Positions 7,759-15,201 of a DNA stretch of 21,621 nucleotides are shown one piece after another. Both the position numbers and the translations under genes were made by a program. Origin of the DNA: Firmicutes bacterium CAG:124 (GTDB lineage Bacteria > Bacillota > Clostridia > Oscillospirales > Oscillospiraceae); assembly GCA_000432135.1 (NCBI GenBank), contig HF990553.1:8719-30339 (forward strand), written 5' to 3'. Every line of letters starts with the position of its first letter. Within the stretch, counting starts at the first letter, position 1. The notes under the pieces are model-generated. The model worked only from the letters and a program-made list of their open reading frames with translations, searched no databases and was not told the origin of the DNA.

Positions 7759-8676
7759 ATGAAAAAGAAACCCGCTTCCCTGCGCCGCAGTATGTTCATG
7801 CGGCTGGGCTTTAACTTCTACGACGTGGCCGTGACGATCTTCTGCGTCGCGTTCGGCCTGCTGTGCTTTTACCCGCTCTGGTACTGCCTGGTCGCATCGG
7901 TCATGCCGTATGAGGAATACGTCAAGGGCGGTCTGATGCTCTGGTTCAAGGGCATCGATCTGCAATACTATATTCAGATCTTCAGCACCAAGGTCTACAC
8001 AAACAGCCTGCTCGTCTCCGCCGTCAAGACGGTTCTGGCGACCGCGCTTTCCGTGCTGGTCACGTCCGCCATGGCCTACGCCGTCAGCAAGGTCCACATC
8101 CGCGGCATGAAGCTCATCAACGCGCTTGTGGTCTTCAACCTGTTCTTTGCCGGCGGCCTCATCCCGCAGTATATGCTCTACAAATCGCTCCACCTGACCG
8201 GGAACTTCTGGGTCATGGTCCTGCCCGGCACGCTGAATATCTCCTATTTCATCATCATGCGGAACTATTTCTCCTTCTCCGTCTCCCGTGAGCTGGAGGA
8301 CGCCGCCATGATCGACGGCTGCAACGAGGTCGGCATTTTCTTCCGCATCGTCATGCCGCTCTCGCGCGGCATGATCGCGGCTGTGACGCTGTTTATCGCG
8401 GTCATCAACTGGAACGACTATTACAGCTACATGATGTTCATCGGCAACAAGACGAAGCTGCAGCCGTTCGCGTGGGTGCTGCACCGGATGCTGACGGACA
8501 AGAGCCTTATGAATCAGGTGCGCAACGGCGCGGCCAGCCTCGGCTTCACGCTGCCGCCTCCCATGGCGCTGCGCATGGCGACGATCATCTGCGCGACGCT
8601 CCCCATTATCATCATCTACCCGTTTATCCAGCCGTACTTCACGCAGGGCATGACGCTCGGCGCCGTGAAGGAATGA
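7759..8676 (+). CDS. sugar ABC transporter permease, MalG/YtcP type
   Basis: A 305-aa inner-membrane protein with about six hydrophobic segments (near 22-44, 86-106, 119-137, 151-170, 203-220 and 268-290). The EAA loop is LEDAAMIDGCNEVGIFFRIVMP (179-200), placed two-thirds along the chain as in CUT1 permeases. It begins 14 bp after the first permease stop with GGGAGG about eight bases before the ATG. With the preceding permease and the following lipoprotein it makes a complete uptake system except for the ATPase. The family usually carries oligosaccharides or modified sugars; the actual cargo is inferred only from the downstream enzymes. Confidence 0.95.
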   Translation: MKKKPASLRRSMFMRLGFNFYDVAVTIFCVAFGLLCFYPLWYCLVASVMPYEEYVKGGLMLWFKGIDLQYYIQIFSTKVYTNSLLVSAVKTVLATALSVLVTSAMAYAVSKVHIRGMKLINALVVFNLFFAGGLIPQYMLYKSLHLTGNFWVMVLPGTLNISYFIIMRNYFSFSVSRELEDAAMIDGCNEVGIFFRIVMPLSRGMIAAVTLFIAVINWNDYYSYMMFIGNKTKLQPFAWVLHRMLTDKSLMNQVRNGAASLGFTLPPPMALRMATIICATLPIIIIYPFIQPYFTQGMTLGAVKE

Positions 8677-8686
8677 TCTTGAAACT

Positions 8687-8709
8687 CTGCGCGGGAACCG
8701 CGCGGTTTT
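8687..8709 (+). terminator. terminator-like hairpin between permease and binding-protein genes
   Basis: GCGCGG (8689-8694) and CCGCGC (8698-8703) enclose a GAA loop, with one wobble and one further pair below, followed by TTTT and an A/T-rich stretch. It lies 22-44 bp before the binding-protein start. A full stop is unlikely because no new promoter is obvious, so partial termination or mRNA processing between these genes is more plausible. Confidence 0.45.
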
Positions 8710-8731
8710 ATAAAAACTAAGGAGGATCACA

Positions 8732-10492
8732 ATGAAAAAGTACACCACCCTGCTCTGCCTGCTTCTGGCGCTGGTCATGGTCATGGCCTGCTTCACCGGC
8801 TGCGCCAAGCAGCCCGCGCAGTCGGACCCCGCCGACACCACGGAGCCTGCGCAGACGACTGACACCACCCCTGAGGATTCCACCCCGGCTGAACCCGCCG
8901 ACACGCGCGAAACGGTCAACATCCGCTTTGCCCAGTTCGGCAACAACCTCGACGATCTCGACGGCTATGCCAACGACCCCATCAAGGCCGCCATCGAGCA
9001 GGCCGTCGGCGTGACGCTGGAATATGACACCGGCACGGACGGCTTCGACGACCGTATGCAGACCGAGCTCTTCACCGGCAGCGCCCCCGATCTGTTCCCG
9101 ACCTGGGGCGAGAGCGACAAGATCGCCAGCTGGGTGCAGGACGGCCTCGTCACCAACCTCGGCGAGATCGTCAACGCCGATCCCGACCGCTATCCCACGC
9201 TCTACAAGATGATGAACAGCGAGGAATGGAAGGCGTACAACAAGCTCTACACCGGCGATGAGACCGCCTCCTACGCCATCTACTCCGTGGCCGCCTTTGC
9301 AGATCCCTCCTTCGGCGGCGTTCCCGTTTACAACCAGGCCATCCTTGACGAGGTCAACGAGGGCAAGGTTCCCGCAACGGTCGATGAGTTCCTGACCTAC
9401 TGCGAGGCCGCAGGCTCCGCCGGTTATGTCGGCTGGTGGCCGCGCAACGACAAGCTCACCAATTGGAACGAGATCGACGCGACGCTGGCTCTGCCGCAGG
9501 GCACCAGCATCACCGTTCCCAGAGGCGCCGGCACCGGCACCATCCTCTCCGGCGAGGCCGGCACGGACAGCGAATACTGGACCGTGAGCGCCGTCTCCGA
9601 GCAGAGCAAGGCCGTCGTCAAGCAGCTGGCTGAGCTTTATAAGAACGGCGGTCTTGACGCCAACATCGGCGTCAAGGGCGACTTTGACGACGCGTATGCC
9701 GATTTCGGCAACGGCACGCTGGGCGCTGTGAACTTCGGCTTCGGCTATCCCGGCCAGTTCCGCGATTTCTTCAAGAGCGCATGGCTCGCCGTCCATCCGG
9801 ACGCTTCCATCGACGATCTGGCCGTCGGTCAGGCTCTGACCTCCAACGGCAGCTACGGCAAGACCTACTCCACCGGCACGTGGATCAACTCCCACTACTT
9901 TATCCCCACCTCCTGCGCGTATCCCGACCGTGTTCTCGATCTGGTCGAGTTCCTTGCCTCCAACGCGGGCCAGGATCTGCTGCATAACTGCGTGAACGGC
10001 GAATTCAACACCAGCGTCGGCTCCGACTACTGGTCCGCGATCGACGGCGCATACGGCTACGGCGACGGCCGCTGCAAGTACGTCTGGTTCAGCTATATGT
10101 TCAGCGGTGTCGAGTACTATTGCGACTTTGAGAACCAGAGCTGGTGGGACGCCGTTTCCCATCCCGTTGACTTCTCCAACTCCTGGGCGACCGAAGAGGA
10201 CGCCGCGCTCGTCAGCAAGGCCAAGGACACCATCTCCGGCTTTGTCAACGAGGTCGTGCAGCCCCTGCCCGCCTATTATAACATGGTCGCGCTGCCCGCA
10301 GAGGCGACCGATATCATCAACCAGCTCACGACTATCACCAATGAGTATCTGACCCAGTTCATCGGCGGTCAGCTGGACATCGACGCTTCCTGGGGCGACT
10401 ATGCCGCCGCTTATGAAGCTGCCGGTGCAGCCGAGCTCGAAACGATGATCAACGACGCTGTCGCGACCGCCCGCACCACCTACGGCGGCTAA
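8732..10492 (+). CDS. ABC transporter substrate-binding lipoprotein
   Basis: A 586-aa extracellular solute-binding protein. The N-terminus is a lipoprotein signal: MKKY, a hydrophobic core, then cysteines at 20 and 24. Either VMAC (C20) or FTGC (C24) could be the lipobox; C24 followed by the linker seems a little more natural. Residues 25-54 form an acidic Pro/Thr/Ala linker typical of surface-anchored Clostridia lipoproteins. The rest, beginning VNIRFAQFG, resembles the long LplA-type binding proteins that accompany LplB permeases. Many Trp and Tyr residues fit a sugar-binding cleft. AAGGAGG lies seven bases before the ATG. It should capture the oligosaccharide outside the cell and deliver it to the two permeases. 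A long GC hairpin follows the gene and may stabilise this part of the message. Confidence 0.93.
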   Translation: MKKYTTLLCLLLALVMVMACFTGCAKQPAQSDPADTTEPAQTTDTTPEDSTPAEPADTRETVNIRFAQFGNNLDDLDGYANDPIKAAIEQAVGVTLEYDTGTDGFDDRMQTELFTGSAPDLFPTWGESDKIASWVQDGLVTNLGEIVNADPDRYPTLYKMMNSEEWKAYNKLYTGDETASYAIYSVAAFADPSFGGVPVYNQAILDEVNEGKVPATVDEFLTYCEAAGSAGYVGWWPRNDKLTNWNEIDATLALPQGTSITVPRGAGTGTILSGEAGTDSEYWTVSAVSEQSKAVVKQLAELYKNGGLDANIGVKGDFDDAYADFGNGTLGAVNFGFGYPGQFRDFFKSAWLAVHPDASIDDLAVGQALTSNGSYGKTYSTGTWINSHYFIPTSCAYPDRVLDLVEFLASNAGQDLLHNCVNGEFNTSVGSDYWSAIDGAYGYGDGRCKYVWFSYMFSGVEYYCDFENQSWWDAVSHPVDFSNSWATEEDAALVSKAKDTISGFVNEVVQPLPAYYNMVALPAEATDIINQLTTITNEYLTQFIGGQLDIDASWGDYAAAYEAAGAAELETMINDAVATARTTYGG

Positions 10493-10509
10493 CCACATTC
10501 CATTTCCGA

Positions 10510-10538
10510 TGTGCAGGGGGGGCATTCCCCCCTGCACA
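10510..10538. terminator. strong GC hairpin after the binding-protein gene
   Basis: TGTGCAGGGGGG-type arms (10510-10521 and 10527-10538) pair perfectly over 12 bp around a GCATT loop. No U-tract follows, so it is more likely a 3' mRNA stabiliser or weak terminator than a complete stop. It sits 18 bp after the lipoprotein stop, the position where hairpins that boost binding-protein mRNA are commonly found. Confidence 0.6.
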
Positions 10539-10658
10539 CCCGCGCGCATCCTGCGCCCGCACACGGGCTTTGACCATCAGAAGGCCGGCACGACGGCTGC
10601 CTGATGCCTATCCAAATTTCTTATCCACTATTTTTCCGCACTCAGGAGGTAATGTTCC

Positions 10659-11891
10659 ATGTCCAACAAAACTATGCTCGGTGATGCATCCGGCCGCGGC
10701 GCCGTTGACGGCTTCCGCGTGACCTGCCCCGCCATGCAGCATCCCTATACAGAAGCAGAGATCGACGCAGTCGTCAAGGTCATGCGTGAGGCCTGCGGCC
10801 AGACGCAGGGCAAATACATGGTCGAGTTTGAGCAGGCCTTCTGCGCCTTTACCGGCGCGAAGCACGCCTTTGCCGTCAATAACTGCACAAGCGCGCTGAA
10901 AATGGCCGCGATCTTCTGCCATATCCAGCCTGGCGACGAGGTCATCATCCCCGCCTATACCTTCTGCGCCTCCGCGATCCCCTTCGGCGATCTGGGCGCG
11001 AAGATCGTCTGGGCCGACATCAACCCGGATACCTGGACCATCGACCCGGACGATATCGCCCGCAAGATCACGCCCAAAACGAAGGCTGTGGTCTGCGTGC
11101 ACCTGCTCGGTATGCCGTGCGACATGAAAAAGATCGTCCCCATCGCAAGAGCGCACGGTCTGAAGGTCGTGGAGGACTGCGCGCAGGCGCTCGACTGCCG
11201 CATTGACGGCCAGCACGTCGGCACGTTCGGCGATTTCGGCTGCTTCAGCTTCCACTCCGCAAAGACCATGACGACGCTCGGCGAGGGCGGTATGTTCGTC
11301 TGCGCAGACGACGTGGACGCCGCTGCTGCGCCCGGCATCCGGCACAACGGCTGCTGCGCGTATCCGGCTGACCGTGAGCGCTACTGGTCCCCGGCCATGA
11401 GCTGCGTCGACAGCTTCCTGGACGACCGCTGGCCGCAGAACTTCTGCATCGGCGAAGCGCAGTGCGCGCTGGGCACGGAGGAGCTCAAGAGCGTCATCGC
11501 CAACAACAACACTCTGATCGAGCAGGACCGCAAGATCCGCGAAAAGCTTGCCGGTCTGCCTGAGATCTCCTTCTCCCGCTGCCCGGAAAACGGCCGCTAT
11601 GTCGTGCACCAGTACATCATGCATTATGACGGCAGCGCCTGCGGCAAAACGCGCGATGATCTGCTCGATCTGATGACGAAAAAATACGGCATCCGCTGCA
11701 TCGTGCAGTATTATCCCCTGTACCGCTACCCGCTGTTCCAGCGCAAGGGCTGCGGCGAGTTTGACTGCCCCGTGCTCGACAAGTGGTGGGACGGCTCGTT
11801 CTCCTTCCCGTGGTGGTGCGGCATGGACGACACTGTCATCGACACGCTGTGCTCCAGCCTGATCTCCGCCGTTGAAGAGCTGCGCGGCTGA
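10659..11891 (+). CDS. DegT/DnrJ/EryC1/StrS-family PLP aminotransferase
   Basis: A 410-aa protein with the sugar-aminotransferase signatures of this family. NNCTSAL (74-80) is in the PLP phosphate region, VEDCAQA (171-177) carries the ring-pairing D173, and SFHSAKTMTTLGEGG (197-211) carries the Schiff-base lysine K202. Family members normally place or remove an amino group on a keto-sugar or keto-cyclitol using Glu or Gln, and are usually biosynthetic. Here it sits directly behind a sugar-uptake system and before a lyase, so a catabolic role is inferred. It is unrelated to the class III aminotransferase of the facing operon. A very strong AGGAGGT site lies eight bases before the ATG. The 166-bp gap before it contains the GC hairpin but no obvious promoter, so it is probably cotranscribed with the ABC genes. 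Confidence 0.93.
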   Translation: MSNKTMLGDASGRGAVDGFRVTCPAMQHPYTEAEIDAVVKVMREACGQTQGKYMVEFEQAFCAFTGAKHAFAVNNCTSALKMAAIFCHIQPGDEVIIPAYTFCASAIPFGDLGAKIVWADINPDTWTIDPDDIARKITPKTKAVVCVHLLGMPCDMKKIVPIARAHGLKVVEDCAQALDCRIDGQHVGTFGDFGCFSFHSAKTMTTLGEGGMFVCADDVDAAAAPGIRHNGCCAYPADRERYWSPAMSCVDSFLDDRWPQNFCIGEAQCALGTEELKSVIANNNTLIEQDRKIREKLAGLPEISFSRCPENGRYVVHQYIMHYDGSACGKTRDDLLDLMTKKYGIRCIVQYYPLYRYPLFQRKGCGEFDCPVLDKWWDGSFSFPWWCGMDDTVIDTLCSSLISAVEELRG

Positions 11892-11910
11892 GCGCCGGGA
11901 GGAATCGGAT

Positions 11911-12813
11911 TTGGCTGATTTTACAGCGCTTCGCGGGATCGTCTGCCCCGTTGTTTCGCCCTGCACATCGAATGAGGGCGTCGATTACGACAGCCTGCAG
12001 GAAAATCTGGCGCGGCTGCTGCGCGCGCCCATCACCGGCTTTTATGTCTGCGGCGGCACCGGAGACGGCAGCCGTCTGACGTTCGCCGAGCGTTGCAGGA
12101 CGGCGGAGCTGACCATCGCGCAGACAAGGGCCGCCGGACGCAGGACCATCGTCCATGTCGGCCAGACGCTTCAGCGGCACGCGCTGGAGCTGGCGGAGCA
12201 CGCGATGACGCTGGGCGCGGACGCGGTCGCGTCCGTCCCGCCGCAGGGCGGCTGGAGCGAAACGGTTGCGTATTACACCGCGCTGGCCGCGCAGGCGCCG
12301 GTCTTCATCTATTACATTCCCGGTCTGACGCGCGTTTCGGCAGACTATGACCAGCTGCGGCAGCTGCTGGATCTGCCCGGCGTGGCCGGGATCAAGGTCA
12401 GCGACTGGAACATCTTCCTGATCCGCCGCATCAAGGCGGATTACCCGGAAAAGATCGTCTATACCGGCCTTGACGAAATGGTCGTTCCGGGCCTTCTCTA
12501 CGGCGCGGACGGCTCCATCGGCACGTGGATCAATCTGCTGCCGGAGTTTTACTGCAAGCTCTGGACGCTTGCGCAGGCAGGCCGCTGTACGGAGCTGAAC
12601 CGGCTGCAGACGGCCTATACGGAGTTTTTGCGCAAGGGCTGGCAGTTCGGCATTCTGAACGCATTTCAGGAGCTGATGCGCAGTCTCGGCTATGCGGAAA
12701 AATGCTTCCGCGCCCCCGCCGTCTGGCAGCCCGGCTCCATGCCGGAGCCGCTGCTGCAGGAGCTGCTGGCCGATCTGGACGGGCTGAACGCGCTTGCCGC
12801 GTCCATGTCCTGA
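11911..12813 (+). CDS. DapA/NanA-type lyase (dihydrodipicolinate synthase family)
   Basis: A 300-aa (beta/alpha)8 class I aldolase/lyase. GGTGDG (48-53) matches the G-TGE loop, Y134 in YYIP is the catalytic tyrosine, and K162 in GIKVSDWN is the Schiff-base lysine. Members act on pyruvate-containing substrates: N-acetylneuraminate lyase, 2-keto-3-deoxygluconate aldolase, keto-deoxyglucarate dehydratase, or DapA. The start is TTG at 11911-11913, because GGGAGGA (11897-11903) lies seven bases upstream and the length then fits the family; an upstream in-frame start would overlap the aminotransferase gene and add about 13 unusual residues. It is 19 bp after the aminotransferase stop. Context argues against lysine biosynthesis and for cleavage or dehydration of a keto-deoxy sugar acid. 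The exact reaction is open. Confidence 0.9.
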   Translation: MADFTALRGIVCPVVSPCTSNEGVDYDSLQENLARLLRAPITGFYVCGGTGDGSRLTFAERCRTAELTIAQTRAAGRRTIVHVGQTLQRHALELAEHAMTLGADAVASVPPQGGWSETVAYYTALAAQAPVFIYYIPGLTRVSADYDQLRQLLDLPGVAGIKVSDWNIFLIRRIKADYPEKIVYTGLDEMVVPGLLYGADGSIGTWINLLPEFYCKLWTLAQAGRCTELNRLQTAYTEFLRKGWQFGILNAFQELMRSLGYAEKCFRAPAVWQPGSMPEPLLQELLADLDGLNALAASMS

Positions 12814-12842
12814 CGTCTCTACTTTCACAGGAGGAACCTGTT

Positions 12843-13751
12843 ATGCAGTTTACAACTTTACCGGGAACCGGCATTTCCGTCTCCCGTCTGTGCCTCGGCA
12901 CCATGACCTTCGGCAGCCCCGTCGCCGAGCCGGACGCGATCCGGCTGGTGCATGACGCGGCGGAGCTTGGCGTCAATTTCATCGACACGGCCAATATGTA
13001 CGAGGGCTACAACCGCTTCGCAGGCTCTGCAGGCGGCGTGGCCGAGGAAATTGTCGGCAAGGCCGTCGCCGGACGCCGGGCGGACTTCGTCGTCGCGACA
13101 AAGCTCGGCATGAAGGTCGGCGATACCCCTGTCGACGAAAACACCTCACCCGAGGCCATCCGCGTCCAGCTGCGCCGCAGCCTGCGCCGGATAAACACCG
13201 ATTATATTGATTTGTACTATCTGCACCGCTACGATCCCAACACTGCACCTGGCGAGATCGCCCGTGCCATCGGCAAGGAGCTGAAGGCCGGCACCATCCG
13301 GGCCTGGGGCGTGAGCAACTATTCTGCGGAGCAGCTTTCCGCGCTGCTTGCCGCAGCGCGCGAGGAAAATATCCCGCTGCCCAGTATGTGCCAGCCGCCG
13401 CTGAGCCTGCTCAACACCGGCGCGCTGGACGCGCTTCTGCCGCTGTGCGCGCAGGAGGGCATCGGCGTGATCCCCTATCAGGTGCTGCAGGGCGGCATTC
13501 TGACCGGAAAATATCACGCCGGACAGCAGCCGCCCGCAGGCAGCCGCGCAGCAGAAAAGCCCGACTGGATGAAGCCCATGACGGACGAGGTCTACGCGAC
13601 GCTTGCGCGCGTGGAGGCCGAAGCGAAGGCCGCCGGGCAGCGCATGACGCAGTACGCCCTTGCCTGGGCGCTGCGGCAGCCCGCCGTCCGGTGCGTGCTG
13701 CTGGGCGTGAAGCGCAGAGCGCAGCTGGAAGAGGCTGCGGCGATCTTTTGA
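12843..13751 (+). CDS. aldo/keto reductase
   Basis: A 302-aa cytosolic NADP(H)-dependent oxidoreductase. All four AKR catalytic residues are visible: D48 and Y53 in FIDTANMYEG, K87 in VATKLG, H128 in YYLHRY. The C-terminal cofactor segment LLGVKRRAQLEEA is present, but the chain stops only a few residues later, about 20 shorter than typical members, which end with a final helix. No in-frame continuation was seen, and the next gene starts 18 bp later. CAGGAGGAA lies eight bases before the ATG; a longer upstream reading would overlap the lyase gene out of frame and is rejected. It may reduce or oxidise a carbonyl intermediate of the pathway, or detoxify a sugar aldehyde. Substrate is unknown. 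Confidence 0.93.
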   Translation: MQFTTLPGTGISVSRLCLGTMTFGSPVAEPDAIRLVHDAAELGVNFIDTANMYEGYNRFAGSAGGVAEEIVGKAVAGRRADFVVATKLGMKVGDTPVDENTSPEAIRVQLRRSLRRINTDYIDLYYLHRYDPNTAPGEIARAIGKELKAGTIRAWGVSNYSAEQLSALLAAAREENIPLPSMCQPPLSLLNTGALDALLPLCAQEGIGVIPYQVLQGGILTGKYHAGQQPPAGSRAAEKPDWMKPMTDEVYATLARVEAEAKAAGQRMTQYALAWALRQPAVRCVLLGVKRRAQLEEAAAIF

Positions 13752-13769
13752 CAGACAGGAGAAACAGAT

Positions 13770-15200
13770 ATGCAGCTGCACGGCTCTGAACTGAAAAAGG
13801 GCGTCGTCATTGAACGCGGCGCTTCCCCCTGGCAGATCTTCCAGCAAAACGAGCATGGCTTCGCCGTTATCCGCCTTTCCGGCACGGCGCACCGCGTCCG
13901 GCAGAGCTTTGAGCTGCCGCTGGAATTCTCCGCCGTACTGGAGGGCTCGATCACCGTCAAGGCCCGCATCGCGCTGGAAAGCAGCGGCGAGAGCGTCTGC
14001 CCGTGGACCGTCTGCCGGACAGACGCGGATGGCCGCTGGTCGGTCACGTTTGACCGCGTCCCGGCGGGCGGACTGTACCGCGTAGAGACCTATATGGAAT
14101 ATCAGGGCTGGGACGGTCTGTCCTCAACGCGGGGCGATATGATCCACAACATCGGCGTCGGCGACGTGTTCGTCGTCGCCGGGCAGAGCAACGCCGCCGG
14201 ACGCGCAAAGAACCCGGTAGAGGACGCGCCGGAGCTTGGCGTGCATCTGCTGCGCGATTCCGGCGTCTGGGATCTGGCGACGCATCCGCTGGGCGAGACG
14301 ACCGGCTCTGTCCATCAGGGACACTTTGAGAACCACAACCCCGGCCATACGCCGTGGCTGCACTTTGCGAAGCTCCTCAAGCGGGAGCTTGGCTACCCGA
14401 TCGGCATCGTCATGAGCGCCTACGGCGGCGCGCCGCTGCGCTGGTGGAACCCGGAGGAAAACGGTTCGCTGTATTTCAATATGCTTGAGCAGCTTGCAGA
14501 TCACGAGCTGCACCCGAAGGCCATGCTCTGGTACCAGGGCGAGGCCGAGGGCTACGAAAACGCAGCGGAGACCTATCTTGCCCGCTTTACGCAGTTTGTC
14601 GGTGCGCTGCGCCGCGATCTGAACCAGCCGGAGCTGCCCGTCATCACCGTGCAGCTCAACCGCTGCATGACCCCGTGCGACACGGCGCTCGACCGGCAGT
14701 GGGGCATGGTGCGGCAGGCGCAGGTCGCCGCTGCGCGCAGCATCCCCGGCGTGTACGTTCTGCCGTCGTCCGATGTCGCGCTTTATGATTTTATTCACAA
14801 CAGCGCACAGGGCAACCTTGTCATCGGTGAGCGCTGCGCACGCTGCGCGCTGGCCGAGCTTTACGGAAAGCCGCTGATGTGGCAGGCCCCGAAGGTCTGC
14901 CGTGCGGAGCGCAAAGCGCCGGATGCCATTGTGCTGCACTTCAGCCGGATCTGCAACTGGCTCAATCCGTTTGACGTGGCTGCGGCGCTTCTGCCCTTTG
15001 AGGCAGAGGATGCGCAGGGACTTCTGCGCTGTGAGCGCTATGAAACCGGCAATGATACGCTGACGCTTTATTTTGCCCGGCCTCTGGAGCATCCCGCCGT
15101 GCTGCACGGCGTCTGGCGCGCCAACCCCGGCCCGTGCACGCCATGCGACTGTATGCGTATGCCGATGCTTTCGTTCTACAATCTGCCCATTGAGGAGTAA
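13770..15200 (+). CDS. SASA-type (GDSL-like) carbohydrate O-acetylesterase
   Basis: A 476-aa serine esterase of the sialate O-acetylesterase (SASA) superfamily. GQSN (138-141, nucleophile S140) is block I, WYQGE (254-258) is the conserved middle block, and DFIH (340-343) gives the DxxH pair completing the triad. The first 125 residues form a separate beta-rich domain. Such enzymes remove O-acetyl groups from sialic acid, xylan, pectin or other acetylated sugars. There is no signal peptide, so it should act in the cytoplasm on an imported acetylated oligosaccharide. ACAGGAG lies nine bases before the ATG. GAGGAG for the next gene overlaps its final codons, so the following GH-like gene is tightly linked. 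Which acetylated sugar is its substrate is not visible. Confidence 0.9.
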   Translation: MQLHGSELKKGVVIERGASPWQIFQQNEHGFAVIRLSGTAHRVRQSFELPLEFSAVLEGSITVKARIALESSGESVCPWTVCRTDADGRWSVTFDRVPAGGLYRVETYMEYQGWDGLSSTRGDMIHNIGVGDVFVVAGQSNAAGRAKNPVEDAPELGVHLLRDSGVWDLATHPLGETTGSVHQGHFENHNPGHTPWLHFAKLLKRELGYPIGIVMSAYGGAPLRWWNPEENGSLYFNMLEQLADHELHPKAMLWYQGEAEGYENAAETYLARFTQFVGALRRDLNQPELPVITVQLNRCMTPCDTALDRQWGMVRQAQVAAARSIPGVYVLPSSDVALYDFIHNSAQGNLVIGERCARCALAELYGKPLMWQAPKVCRAERKAPDAIVLHFSRICNWLNPFDVAAALLPFEAEDAQGLLRCERYETGNDTLTLYFARPLEHPAVLHGVWRANPGPCTPCDCMRMPMLSFYNLPIEE

Positions 15201-15201
15201 C

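Noticed and set aside
8717..10564. A 615-codon minus-strand frame opposite the binding-protein gene
   Set aside because: It has no ribosome site or recognisable family. Its Gly/Val/Ala/Asp-rich sequence is the expected mirror of GC-rich codons in the real lipoprotein gene, which has a signal peptide and clear context.
11911..12813. Naming the lyase NanA or DapA
   Set aside because: The family is clear from Y134 and K162, but no specificity motif was firmly read and the neighbours fit neither sialic acid nor lysine pathways fully.
12525..13751. A longer start for the aldo/keto reductase, inside the lyase gene
   Set aside because: The added residues are out-of-frame shadow of the lyase. The ATG at 12843 has a strong ribosome site and begins at the family N-terminus.
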